From: Salinibacterium sp. NK8237
GTDB lineage: Bacteria > Actinomycetota > Actinomycetes > Actinomycetales > Microbacteriaceae
DNA: 64,000 nucleotides
Assembly (NCBI RefSeq): GCF_015864955.1
Contig: NZ_JADYWE010000001.1
Coordinates: 1,860,001 to 1,924,000, forward strand
Direction: 5' to 3'
Below the pieces are notes generated by a model. That model did not search any database. It was not told the origin of the DNA and was given only the letters and a program-made list of their open reading frames with translations. Of the stretch, positions 18,242 to 26,565 are shown piece by piece (positions within the stretch are counted from its first letter, which is position 1; each line of letters starts with the position of its first letter). Made by a program: the position numbers and the translations under genes.

Positions 18242-19708
18242 ATGACTGTATTGAGCGAGGCCACCAGAGAACAGCTCGCGGGCGACGTAGGTCGGCCGAA
18301 CTACGACCGCTCGACGTTGACTACAGGGATTGTGCACATTGGTGTTGGCGGGTTCCACCGTGCCCATCAGGCCATGGCGCTTGACTCCCTGATGAACGAA
18401 GGGCTCGCTCAGGACTGGGCAATCTGCGGAATCGGTCTCCTTGAAGGCGACCGCACACTCGCGAGCGTTTTTGAGGAGCAGGACTGCCTCTACAGCTTGA
18501 TGCTCAAGCACGCTGATGGGCATCGCGAGACGCGGGTTGTCGGCAGCATTATTGAGTATCTGTTTGCTCCGGATGACCCGGAAGCGGTCATTGAAAAAAT
18601 GGCCAGCCCGCAGATTCGCATTGTGTCGCTCACCATCACTGAGGGTGGCTACAACGTAGATCTGAACGGTGACTTTGATGAGGATGCGCCGGCCGTCGTG
18701 GCGGATCTTGCGGCTGGCGCTGTGCCTGCGACAGTCTTCGGATTCGTTACGGAAGCTTTGCGTCGCCGACGTGACCGGGGCATCCCACCGTTCACGGTGA
18801 TGTCGTGTGACAACATCCAAGGCAACGGGCATGTCGCGAGCAAAATGTTCACCGCCTTCGCTCGGCTCAAGGATGCCGAACTGGGGGAGTGGGTCAGCGA
18901 AAACGTTCGCTTTCCGAACACCATGGTTGACCGCATCACGCCGGTCACGAGCGCCGAAGATATCGCGGAAATTGCGCAGATCACGGGACTCTCCGACGCC
19001 TGGCCAGTGGTGTGCGAACCGTTCTTTCAGTGGGTTGTTGAAGATGACTTCCCTCTTGGTCGTCCTCCGTATGAGAAGGCTGGCGCGCAAATCGTGAGCG
19101 ATGTCGAACCCTACGAACTCATGAAGCTGCGGTTGCTCAACGCGAGCCATCAAGGACTTTGTTATTTCGGCTATTTGAGCGGTTACCGTTTCGCACACGA
19201 GGCCATGGCCGATCCTGCGATTCCGGCGTTTCTGCTTCGGTACATGGATCGAGAGGCGACGCCAACGCTGCGACCGCTGCCCGGTATCGACCTTGATGAC
19301 TACAAGCACACCCTCATCGAGCGTTTCTCGAACCCCGAAGTGCGGGACACTCTGGCGCGACTGTGTGCTGAGTCATCCGATCGCATCCCCAAGTGGCTTG
19401 TTCCCGTTGTGCGAGCACAGTTGGATTCGGGCGGTGAAATCGACTGCTCTGCCGCGATCATTGCGAGTTGGGCGCGCTACGCCGAAGCGGTGGATGAAAC
19501 GGGTGAACCAATCGTGGTGGTTGACGCGCTCCGGGACGAACTCGTCGCGATCGCTCAGACTCAACGCAGCGACGAGACGGCGTTCATCCGCAACCGGAAA
19601 CTCTTCGGCGACCTGGCGGATAACCAGAGATTCGTCGACGCCTACCTGACCGCGCTGCACTCACTGTTTGAGGTTGGCGCTAACGCGACGGTGCGCTGCT
19701 ACCAGTAG
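18242..19708 (+). CDS. Mannitol 2-dehydrogenase-type long-chain polyol dehydrogenase
   Basis: The protein has 488 residues, the usual length of mannitol 2-dehydrogenases and related fructuronate reductases. The Rossmann-type motif GVGGFHRAHQA is near residues 35-45. The catalytic pattern Lys-x4-Asn-x2-His is in KLRLLNASH with Lys295, Asn300 and His303, the same numbering as the well-studied Pseudomonas enzyme. It oxidises mannitol, arabitol or sorbitol to the ketose with NAD in the cytoplasm. Being last in the importer operon it should act on the imported polyol. GGGAG precedes the ATG. Confidence 0.9.
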   Translation: MTVLSEATREQLAGDVGRPNYDRSTLTTGIVHIGVGGFHRAHQAMALDSLMNEGLAQDWAICGIGLLEGDRTLASVFEEQDCLYSLMLKHADGHRETRVVGSIIEYLFAPDDPEAVIEKMASPQIRIVSLTITEGGYNVDLNGDFDEDAPAVVADLAAGAVPATVFGFVTEALRRRRDRGIPPFTVMSCDNIQGNGHVASKMFTAFARLKDAELGEWVSENVRFPNTMVDRITPVTSAEDIAEIAQITGLSDAWPVVCEPFFQWVVEDDFPLGRPPYEKAGAQIVSDVEPYELMKLRLLNASHQGLCYFGYLSGYRFAHEAMADPAIPAFLLRYMDREATPTLRPLPGIDLDDYKHTLIERFSNPEVRDTLARLCAESSDRIPKWLVPVVRAQLDSGGEIDCSAAIIASWARYAEAVDETGEPIVVVDALRDELVAIAQTQRSDETAFIRNRKLFGDLADNQRFVDAYLTALHSLFEVGANATVRCYQ

Positions 19709-19712
19709 CGAT

Positions 19713-19740
19713 GCTGGGGAGGGCGAGCTGGGGAGGGGCA
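19713..19740 (+). repeat. Two tandem 14-base repeats after the polyol dehydrogenase gene
   Basis: GCTGGGGAGGGCGA and GCTGGGGAGGGGCA lie head to tail with two differences, starting 5 bases after the stop codon. No function is evident. Confidence 0.7.
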
Positions 19741-19844
19741 GCGGGCCAGCGGGTCAGCTCGTCCTCGTCCGGGTTGGGCGCTAGCGGCGGGACCGGCGCA
19801 CCTGCACTCGGCAGACGCTAAGCCAGCGCCCGCAGTATGGTCGA

Positions 19845-20393
19845 ATGACGAAGACACCTGCGGCTAACGATTCGACCGGGCGCGGCACGCGCAGCGGGCA
19901 GAGCGAGGAGATCAAGGTCGCATCGGTGCGAGATTCGAACACCCCTGAGGAAGGCTCTCGCGCGAGCCGCATCGGCCGCCGCGTCGGACGTATCGCGCTT
20001 GGTGCATCCCTCGTCTTTGCCGGCATCGGCCATCTCACGTTCGCGCGCGAAGACTTTCAGGCGCAAGTGCCCGATTGGCAACCGTTCGACCAAGACTTTG
20101 TGGTTGTGGCATCCGGAATCGTCGAAATTGCGCTCGGCAGTGCGCTGATCTTTGCCAAGAAGTACCGCCCGCACGTGGGCTGGGTTGCCGCCGCCTTCTT
20201 TATCGCGATCTACCCGGGCAACATCTCGCAGCTCGTGAATCAGGTCGATTCGCTCGGTCTCGACACCGATCTCAAACGGTGGATTCGGATGCCGTTCCAA
20301 CCCGTGCTCGTTCTCTGGGCCCTCTGGTCGACCGGAGCGTGGCGCGCGTGGCGTGCCGCCCGCCGCAACGACAGTCGAAACCTCGGTGCGTGA
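19845..20393 (+). CDS. DoxX-like membrane protein
   Basis: The protein has 182 residues. A hydrophilic N-terminal extension of about 45 residues is followed by four hydrophobic helices with the DoxX-like pattern (GASLVFAGIGHLTFAR, then PDW and VVASGIVEIALG). Members are often found with redox or quinone genes. It ends 29 bases before the type III polyketide synthase gene and may be the first gene of that cluster. The exact start is uncertain because the N-terminal extension is poorly conserved in type. Confidence 0.65.
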   Translation: MTKTPAANDSTGRGTRSGQSEEIKVASVRDSNTPEEGSRASRIGRRVGRIALGASLVFAGIGHLTFAREDFQAQVPDWQPFDQDFVVVASGIVEIALGSALIFAKKYRPHVGWVAAAFFIAIYPGNISQLVNQVDSLGLDTDLKRWIRMPFQPVLVLWALWSTGAWRAWRAARRNDSRNLGA

Positions 20394-20422
20394 TAGCTTC
20401 ACTCCATGAGCGGAGTCGCCGA

Positions 20423-21481
20423 ATGAGCAGAGTTGCGGCAGTCGCCCCGGTGGTGCCCAAATACAGTTACACGCAAGCCGAAATGACGGGCATGCTCGCG
20501 CCGCTTCTGGCCGAGAATCCCCGCCATCAGGCCGTAATCGAACGGATGCATGGCGCTAGCGGCATCGACCGCCGGCACATGGCGCTTCCTCTCGAGCGAT
20601 ACCCCGAGCTGGGCAGTTTTCGTGAAACAAACGATGAGTTCATCCGTGTCTCGACCGAGCTGCTTGAGCGTGCACTGACCACGGCGCTCGCGGATGCCGG
20701 CCTCGCCCCGAGCGATGTCGACTTTGTGTTCTTTACTTCCGTGACCGGCATTTCGGCGCCGTCGATCGACGCGCTGCTGATCCCGCGCTTGGGCCTGCGC
20801 CCCGACGTGAAACGGGTTCCCTCGTTTGGCCTGGGCTGTTTGGCGGGGGCCGCGGGCTTGGCCCGCGTGCATGACTATTTGGTCGGGCATCCGGATGAGG
20901 TCGGCGTTCTGCTGAGCGTCGAGCTGTGCTCGCTCACTCTGCAACGCGACGATCACACCATGGCCAATTTTGTCGCCACCGGCCTCTTCGGCGACGGTGC
21001 CGCGGCGGTCGTGATGGTGGGGGAGAACCGCAGCGAACCCGGCCCGCGCGTGATCGACACCCGCAGCACATTCGTCGCCGACAGTCACGATGTGATCGGC
21101 TGGAACGTGGGCGGCACCGGTTTCGAGATCGTGCTGAGCGCGGGCGTGGCCGACGTGATTCAGAACAGCTTCCCGGGCGAGGTGAGCGATTTTCTGGGCC
21201 GCAACGGTCTGACGATCGCCGACATCGATACCTGGATTGCGCATCCGGGTGGTCCGCGCGTGCTCGAAGCGTTCGAGAGTTCGCTCGGGCTTGAACGCAG
21301 CGACCTGCAGTCGAGTTGGGATTGCCTCGCGCGCGTCGGCAACCTGTCGTCGGCGGCCGTGCTGCATGTGCTGGCGGATGCTCTGCAGGCCGACCCCGCG
21401 CCAGCCCCCGGTAGTCACGCTCTCGCCTTCGCTCTCGGTCCGGGCGTGAGCGCCGAATTCGTTCTCTTGGAGTGGTCGTGA
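20423..21481 (+). CDS. Type III polyketide synthase (chalcone/stilbene synthase family)
   Basis: The protein has 352 residues from ATG 20423, which has GGAG 7 bases upstream; a longer reading from 20075 overlaps the DoxX gene and lacks family features. The thiolase-fold triad is visible: Cys139 in GLGCLAGAAG, His274 in AHPGG, and Asn307 in GNLSSA. The enzyme condenses an acyl-CoA starter with malonyl-CoA units. With the downstream methyltransferase and FAD hydroxylase it should make an alkylresorcinol or alkylpyrone-type membrane phenolic lipid that is then methylated and hydroxylated. Chain length cannot be read from the sequence. Confidence 0.9.
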   Translation: MSRVAAVAPVVPKYSYTQAEMTGMLAPLLAENPRHQAVIERMHGASGIDRRHMALPLERYPELGSFRETNDEFIRVSTELLERALTTALADAGLAPSDVDFVFFTSVTGISAPSIDALLIPRLGLRPDVKRVPSFGLGCLAGAAGLARVHDYLVGHPDEVGVLLSVELCSLTLQRDDHTMANFVATGLFGDGAAAVVMVGENRSEPGPRVIDTRSTFVADSHDVIGWNVGGTGFEIVLSAGVADVIQNSFPGEVSDFLGRNGLTIADIDTWIAHPGGPRVLEAFESSLGLERSDLQSSWDCLARVGNLSSAAVLHVLADALQADPAPAPGSHALAFALGPGVSAEFVLLEWS

Positions 21482-21552
21482 TGCGAGGCGTCGCCGGATT
21501 TCACGGCTATCGCAACGGCCGAGTGGTGAGCATGAAGGAGCCCCGCGCATGA
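21481..21552 (+). CDS. Possible 23-residue linker ORF between the PKS and methyltransferase genes
   Basis: ATG at 21481 shares its A with the PKS stop (TGATG), and its own TGA overlaps the methyltransferase ATG (ATGA). It therefore fills the gap exactly. The peptide starts MRGVAGFHGYRNG. It could be a coupling ORF that carries ribosomes to the next gene, or chance. Confidence 0.25.
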   Translation: MRGVAGFHGYRNGRVVSMKEPRA

Positions 21553-22079
21553 CCGTCATTGCCTACATCGCCCTCATCGTGGGCACGAGCATGGAGCGCC
21601 TCTATGAGCTGCGCATCTCGAAGCGCAATGCCGCTGCAGCCTTCGAGCGTGGCGGTCGTGAGTATGGTCAGAAGCATTTTCCGTGGATGGTGGCCCTGCA
21701 CACCGGGCTGCTCATCGCTTGCGTTGTCGAAGTGATCGTCGCCGATCGTCCCTTCCTGTTGTGGCTCGGAATCCCGATGCTCGTGATTACCCTGCTCTGC
21801 CAAGCGGCGCGCTACTGGATCATCAACTCGCTTGGCGCTCAGTGGAACACGCGGGTCATCGTCGTGCCCGGGGCCGGCCGCGTGCAGAACCGCGGACCGT
21901 ACAAGCTGACGTGGCTGCCGCATCCCAACTACCTGGTTGTCGCGATCGAGGGCATTGCATTGCCGCTCGTGCACACCGCGTGGGTCACCGCGATTGTCTT
22001 CACGGTGCTGAATGCGGTGCTGCTGTTGGCGTTCCGCATCCCGACCGAAAACCGGGCACTGCGCGAACTGACGCCATGA
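21549..22079 (+). CDS. Isoprenylcysteine carboxyl methyltransferase-like membrane methyltransferase
   Basis: The protein has 176 residues with about four or five membrane helices. The C-terminal SAM-binding region of the ICMT family is visible in NRGPYKLTWLPHPNYLVVAIEG (residues about 117-138) and NRALRELTP at the end. Bacterial members next to type III polyketide synthases O-methylate phenolic lipids, as in the srs-type alkylresorcinol clusters of Streptomyces. GGAG precedes the ATG. The stop overlaps the monooxygenase start by ATGA. Confidence 0.85.
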   Translation: MTVIAYIALIVGTSMERLYELRISKRNAAAAFERGGREYGQKHFPWMVALHTGLLIACVVEVIVADRPFLLWLGIPMLVITLLCQAARYWIINSLGAQWNTRVIVVPGAGRVQNRGPYKLTWLPHPNYLVVAIEGIALPLVHTAWVTAIVFTVLNAVLLLAFRIPTENRALRELTP

Positions 22080-23224
22080 GTGCGGCGGGTGAGAATGCGG
22101 TTGCTGCAGGTGCGGCCGCTGATGTGGTGGCCGAACCGAGCGCTTCGCCGGTCGTCGACGTCATCGTCGTTGGTGGCGGGCCTATCGGTCTCGCCGCCGC
22201 CATCAACGCGCGGATGCACGGCCTCACCGCCCTCGTGATCGAACCCCGCACCGGCACCATCGACAAGGCCTGCGGCGAAGGAGTCATGCCCGGCGCCGTC
22301 ACCGAACTCGCTGCCCTCGGGGTTCACCCGCGCGGGCGCAGGATCGCAGGCATTAGCTATCAAGACGGCACCCGCATCGCCGAACACCGCTTCGCTTCGG
22401 ATGCCGCGCTCGGTGTTCGTCGCACCGAACTGCACCGGGCGCTCAGCGAACGTGCGGTCGAGCTCGGCGTCGAGTTCGAGCACGGCAAGGTTGAGGCGAT
22501 CGAGCAAGAGGATGACGGTGAGTCGGGCGGCGCCAAAGCGAGCGCGGTATCCGCGCACCTCGCTGACGGTCGCACTATCGAGGGACGGTGGATGCTCGGC
22601 TGCGATGGTCTGCACTCCACGGTGCGGGAGCTGGTTGGTCTGGCCGCGCGCCCTCGCCGCGTGAGGCGACGTGATTCTCGGCGGTTCGGCATCCGGCAGC
22701 ACTTTGAGGTTGCTCCGTGGAGTGATCTCGTGGAGGTGCATTGGGCGCCGACCGCTGAGCTGTATGTCACGCCGGTGAGCGACACAGAGGTCGGTGTTGC
22801 GGTGCTTGGCCCGCGTGGAACGTCGTTCGAGGAGGCGCTGGCGAGTGTGCCGGCGCTCGCCGAACGACTGCGCGGGGCGACTCCCGCATCGACAGTGCGG
22901 GGTGCTGGCCCCCTATTCCAGAACACCACTGGGCAACGTGCGGGCCGAGTGCTGCTCGTCGGCGACGCCGCTGGCTACGTTGATGCGATCACGGGGGAGG
23001 GCATCCGCTTAGGGCTGGCGGAAGCGCGCGCCGCGATCGAGTGCATTGTCGCCGGCAAACCCGAACGCTACGAACGCGAGTGGCGGCGAGTGACCCGTGA
23101 TTTCCGGATGCTCACCACCGGGCTCGTGGCCGCTGCAAACTCACCGCTGCGCCGAGCCATCGTGCCGTTCGCCGCGCGACTGCCGCGCGTTTACGGTCGC
23201 GTTGTGGAAAGCCTGGCGCGCTAG
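22076..23224 (+). CDS. FAD-dependent monooxygenase of the phenolic-lipid cluster
   Basis: The protein has 382 residues from ATG 22076, which overlaps the methyltransferase stop; a longer reading from 21683 only shadows that gene. The FAD-binding GGGPIG is at residues 33-38, and the second FAD motif GDAAGYVDAITGEGI starts at residue 296. The conserved middle segment LGCDGLHSTVREL is also seen. This group A flavoprotein would hydroxylate the alkylresorcinol ring towards an alkylquinone. An N-terminal Ala-rich stretch of about 25 residues precedes the domain, so a later start is possible. Confidence 0.85.
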   Translation: MSAAGENAVAAGAAADVVAEPSASPVVDVIVVGGGPIGLAAAINARMHGLTALVIEPRTGTIDKACGEGVMPGAVTELAALGVHPRGRRIAGISYQDGTRIAEHRFASDAALGVRRTELHRALSERAVELGVEFEHGKVEAIEQEDDGESGGAKASAVSAHLADGRTIEGRWMLGCDGLHSTVRELVGLAARPRRVRRRDSRRFGIRQHFEVAPWSDLVEVHWAPTAELYVTPVSDTEVGVAVLGPRGTSFEEALASVPALAERLRGATPASTVRGAGPLFQNTTGQRAGRVLLVGDAAGYVDAITGEGIRLGLAEARAAIECIVAGKPERYEREWRRVTRDFRMLTTGLVAAANSPLRRAIVPFAARLPRVYGRVVESLAR

Positions 23225-23883
23225 CTAGGAAGCAACAGCGGCAGCAGTTCTTCTGCCTTCGACACCACAGCGAGCGATCCCTCGGATTCGCCCGGGTTGC
23301 CGTAACCCCAGTCGACATAGATCGTGGGGATGTTGTGCTCGGCTGCGCCCTCGATGTCGTAGAAGCGGTCACCGATCATGACCGGGTTGCTCACGTCGGC
23401 ACCGATCATCTTCAGGCGCGTAAGCGCTTCGGCCACGATGTCTTTCTTGGCGCTGCGAATCTCATCGATCGAGGCACCGGCCATCACACGGAAGTACTGC
23501 GTGAGGTTCGCGTGATCCAGAATCACGGATGCGGGAAACTCGGGCTTCGAGGTCGCCAACGACAGCGGAATTCCTGTTGCGTGCAGAGTCTTCAGGACCT
23601 TGGCCATGCCGGGGAAAATGGCGCTGCCATTGGCGCTGTTGCCCTCCATGTAGTGGCGGCGGTAGATGGACATAGCTTGAGTCGATTCCACCGCGGTGAA
23701 GCCGGCACGGTCACGGAATGAATCCAGCAGGGGCGGCCCGACGTAGGCGCGCAACTCTTCTGCCGAGGGAACCGGGTAGCCCATTTCCTCAAACATGTAG
23801 GTGAGCGACGCCGTGATTCCGGGCGCTGAGTCAGCGATCGTGCCGTCAAGGTCAACGAGAATGCAAGTCCAATTAGTAGCCAT
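23221..23883 (-). CDS. HAD-superfamily phosphatase (phosphoglycolate phosphatase-like)
   Basis: The protein has 220 residues, the normal size for Gph-type HAD phosphatases. Motif I is DLDGTIAD with Asp11 and Asp13, motif II is LATSK, and motif IV is MIGDRFYDIEGA. The family hydrolyses small phosphorylated metabolites such as 2-phosphoglycolate. It is convergent with the monooxygenase gene and overlaps its end by four bases. A cap domain lies between motifs I and II. Confidence 0.85.
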   Translation of the reverse strand: MATNWTCILVDLDGTIADSAPGITASLTYMFEEMGYPVPSAEELRAYVGPPLLDSFRDRAGFTAVESTQAMSIYRRHYMEGNSANGSAIFPGMAKVLKTLHATGIPLSLATSKPEFPASVILDHANLTQYFRVMAGASIDEIRSAKKDIVAEALTRLKMIGADVSNPVMIGDRFYDIEGAAEHNIPTIYVDWGYGNPGESEGSLAVVSKAEELLPLLLPS

Positions 23884-23933
23884 CGCTACCAGCCTAGGCC
23901 GTGTGCCTGAACACTAGAACAACCGCCGGAAGA

Positions 23934-24629
23934 CTAGAACAATCGCATGTTGGGGTCGTCGAGGCCGCGCATCTCGTCGTAATCCAGCAGCACACAGCGG
24001 ATGCCGCGGTCCTTCGCGAGCGTGCGTGCCTGCGGCTTGATTTCCTGGGCTGCAAAAATGCCCGTGACGGGAGCCAGCAGCGGGTCGCGGTTCATCAGCT
24101 CGAGGTAGCGCGTCAGCTGCTCCACGCCATCGATATCGCCGCGGCGCTTGAGCTCCACGGCAACGCTCGCACCCTTCTCATCGGTCGCGAGAATATCAAC
24201 CGGCCCAATGGCAGTCATGTATTCGCGGCGCACAAGACGGTAGCCGTCACCCAAAATGTCGATGTGCTCGGCCAGCAACTTCTGCAGGTGAGCCTCGACG
24301 CCATCCTTTTGTAGTCCGGGGTCGACGCCTAGTTCGTGGCTGGAGTCGTGCAGGATTTCGTGAATCGAGACGATGAGCATGTCGGCCGATTTCGTGTGGG
24401 CGACCTTCCAGATCTCGGTGACTCCGGCATCCGACTGCTCAGCTTGGGGCTCAAGGGTGGAAAGCACACAGGGCGGGCTCATCCAGTTGAGCGGCTTGTA
24501 CGAGAGCGCATCGGAGTGCACGAGCACACTGCCGTCGGCCTTCAGCAACAGCAGTCGCGTCGCGAGGGGCAGGTGGGCACTGAGACGTCCGGCGTAATCA
24601 ACGGAGCATTTGGCTATGACAAGTCGCAC
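23934..24629 (-). CDS. nucS: Mismatch-specific endonuclease NucS/EndoMS
   Basis: The protein has 231 residues, the family's usual length in Actinobacteria. An N-terminal dimerisation domain precedes the PD-(D/E)XK nuclease core with Asp145, Glu159 and Lys161 ([18 protein letters not shown]). The C-terminus ends PNMRLF, which looks like the short sliding-clamp contact motif of actinobacterial NucS. It makes double-strand cuts at mismatches in the MutS/MutL-free mismatch repair pathway of Actinobacteria and Archaea. It lies 4 bases from the peptidase gene stop, on the same strand. Confidence 0.95.
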   Translation of the reverse strand: MRLVIAKCSVDYAGRLSAHLPLATRLLLLKADGSVLVHSDALSYKPLNWMSPPCVLSTLEPQAEQSDAGVTEIWKVAHTKSADMLIVSIHEILHDSSHELGVDPGLQKDGVEAHLQKLLAEHIDILGDGYRLVRREYMTAIGPVDILATDEKGASVAVELKRRGDIDGVEQLTRYLELMNRDPLLAPVTGIFAAQEIKPQARTLAKDRGIRCVLLDYDEMRGLDDPNMRLF

Positions 24630-24633
24630 CGTC

Positions 24634-25605
24634 CTACGGTAGCTGACCGGAGGCAGGATGATCAGCCGATGAGATCAGCTTCGAGAGAGCATCTGCGGCG
24701 CATTCCATCTCGCGGGGCCCGCCGTGGCCTTCGTCTTCGATGACGATGAGTTCGCTGCTCTGCCAGCTCTGGTGAAGACGCCAGGGCGTGCTGGTCGGCC
24801 CGCTGATGTCGCGACGGCCGTGGATGAGGGTGGCGGGAATCCCCTTGAGGTCTGCGATGCGATCGTAGATTCGCGAGGCGCCGCCGAGAAAACAGTCGTT
24901 TGCCCAATAGTGAGTCACGAGGGTGGCGAAGTTCTCCCGATCACGATCGTTGTCGAACAGGGGGCCGGCAACCCAATTGGGGTCCAACGAGACGTGGGTG
25001 CTTTCCCACGCCTCCCACCCTCGGGCAGTGTCAGCTCGAATTGTCGCGTCGGGGTCGCGAAGTAGCCGCGCGTACGCGTCGACGGGTCGCTCCCCATCGA
25101 TGGCTATTGAAGCGAACCGGGCCCACGCCTCCGGGAAGACCGCGCCAACACCTTCGGTGATCCACTCAACTTCTTCACGCGCCCCGGTGGTCACGGCGAC
25201 GAGCACAAGGCCGGTCACTCTATTCGGATGCTCGAGCGCGTACGCCAACGCTAACGTGCAGCCCCACGAGACGCCGTGCAGAACCCATGTTTTTATGCCG
25301 AGGTGCTCGCGCAAAGCTTCGAGGTCGGCAATGAGTGCTTGAGTTGTATTGGTGTCGAGCGAATCGAGTTCGTCGATGGCGAGTGGGGTGCTTCGTCCGC
25401 AGCCGCGCTGATCCAATCCAATGATTCGGTACTGCGAGGGGTCGAAGCGCCGCCGGTATCCTCCGCGTCCGAGCCCGCTTCCGGGTCCGCCGTGGAGGTA
25501 GATCGCTGCCTGTCCGTGCGGGTGGCCGGACTCTTCCCAATACAGCCGTGCCCCGTCGGGTCGACTCAACCAGTCGTGGAAATCAGGCGTGATGGGGGCG
25601 AACAC
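24634..25605 (-). CDS. pip: Proline iminopeptidase (alpha/beta hydrolase, S33)
   Basis: The protein has 323 residues. The oxyanion-hole motif HGGPGSG (about residues 38-44) is followed by DQRGCGRS and the nucleophile elbow GVSWG, all hallmarks of S33 prolyl aminopeptidases. It removes N-terminal proline from peptides in the cytoplasm. It is transcribed just upstream of nucS on the same strand and may share its message. Confidence 0.9.
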   Translation of the reverse strand: MFAPITPDFHDWLSRPDGARLYWEESGHPHGQAAIYLHGGPGSGLGRGGYRRRFDPSQYRIIGLDQRGCGRSTPLAIDELDSLDTNTTQALIADLEALREHLGIKTWVLHGVSWGCTLALAYALEHPNRVTGLVLVAVTTGAREEVEWITEGVGAVFPEAWARFASIAIDGERPVDAYARLLRDPDATIRADTARGWEAWESTHVSLDPNWVAGPLFDNDRDRENFATLVTHYWANDCFLGGASRIYDRIADLKGIPATLIHGRRDISGPTSTPWRLHQSWQSSELIVIEDEGHGGPREMECAADALSKLISSADHPASGQLP

Positions 25606-25689
25606 GTCTCTAGCTTAGGAGCGCAACAGGGAACAGTGGTGTCTTGTTTTCGCAGACACTAATAATGAGAATATGCTCCGTAAAGTTGC

Positions 25690-25716
25690 CAATTCAGAAC
25701 GTGTTCGGAATAATTG
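25690..25716. promoter_or_regulatory. Palindromic operator-like site before the toxin-antitoxin genes
   Basis: Core GAACGTGTTC (25697-25706) with outer arms CAATTC and GAATAATTG. It ends 4 bases before the antitoxin ATG, the usual place for Phd/YefM autoregulation. Confidence 0.5.
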
Positions 25717-25720
25717 AGTT

Positions 25721-26197
25721 ATGTCAATCGCCACACCGCATCCTGCGATCACCTCTCAAGTGCAGTCGTCAGAGCTGTCGCGCAACTCTGCCGAGGTTTT
25801 TCATGCTGCAGAGCGCGGCCCAGTCTTGGTAACACGGCGCGATGCTGAGCCTTTGGTCCTCACCTCCAAAGCCGCGGCAGACGAGACCGATCAGGTTTTG
25901 TCGGCAGCTGCTTCGCTTATCGGGGTAGCAGTCATGGTCGATCCAGAGGTTTTTGCTCAACGACTGACTGATGCGTTCCCCTGGGCAGCAGCGCTTTCAG
26001 AGAACGAGCGTGCGCTCTTTGCGGACGAACTCATTGCATCGGCGCGAGCGTGTTTTTCGCTCAAACAGCACAACCTTTTCCTAGGCACGCTGAACGGCTG
26101 GCGCGGCACTGCCGAGGCCTACGCTGCTGGGTTGCGAAACGTGTCTAACGACTGGCTCGATGTCGCGGCAGAAGTCACCGACCCGCGCGCGTCTTGA
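25721..26197 (+). CDS. Phd/YefM-like antitoxin with extended C-terminal domain
   Basis: The protein has 158 residues, about twice the length of a typical Phd antitoxin. The N-terminal fold is recognisable in SSELSRNSAEVFHAAERGPV and VTRRDAEPLVLTSK (residues 16-50), a DNA-binding Phd domain. The remaining 100 residues should neutralise the toxin encoded next and show a helical pattern (ALSENERALFADELI). The stop codon overlaps the toxin's TTG start. A palindrome immediately upstream suggests autoregulation. Confidence 0.75.
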   Translation: MSIATPHPAITSQVQSSELSRNSAEVFHAAERGPVLVTRRDAEPLVLTSKAAADETDQVLSAAASLIGVAVMVDPEVFAQRLTDAFPWAAALSENERALFADELIASARACFSLKQHNLFLGTLNGWRGTAEAYAAGLRNVSNDWLDVAAEVTDPRAS

Positions 26198-26532
26198 GCC
26201 CCAAGAACCAATCGGTGCCGCGACCGATCAAGAGAGCTGAGTTCGCGATCGTTTGTGCGACCGCCTCCGCCGAAAAGGGCTGGCGTGACGTTCGTGCGAC
26301 CCAACTCAATGCGGTTGTTGACGCGTGGGACCGCCTTACGCGCGATCCGCAGAGCATCGACGGCACTTGTCATCCGCTCAAAGGCGATCTAGCGGTAGTG
26401 GTGCGCGCAGGTATAAGTCACGATCAATGGCAGTATGAACTCAAAAATGGCGCGCGCATCTGGTTTTACGTCGAGGGCAAAACCGTAAACCTAGTTGCTG
26501 TCCACACAGCGCACCCGAATCAAACGAAGTAG
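26194..26532 (+). CDS. Putative RelE/ParE-like toxin of the Phd-type pair
   Basis: The protein has 112 residues, starting at TTG 26194 within the antitoxin stop (TTGA). The C-terminal pattern WQYELKNGARIWFYVEGKTV...VHTAHPNQTK resembles an actinobacterial family of small RelE-fold proteins paired with Phd antitoxins. RelE-type toxins cut mRNA on the ribosome; whether this one does is not shown. Its small basic nature and coupling to the antitoxin support the call. Confidence 0.65.
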   Translation: MSPKNQSVPRPIKRAEFAIVCATASAEKGWRDVRATQLNAVVDAWDRLTRDPQSIDGTCHPLKGDLAVVVRAGISHDQWQYELKNGARIWFYVEGKTVNLVAVHTAHPNQTK

Positions 26533-26565
26533 ACCCCCGAGAAACATCGAAGAAGCTGCTCCGCG

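Noticed and set aside
17822..19309. 495-codon antisense frame across the permease and polyol dehydrogenase genes
   Set aside because: It spans two well-supported genes on the other strand and has no recognisable motif or ribosome site.
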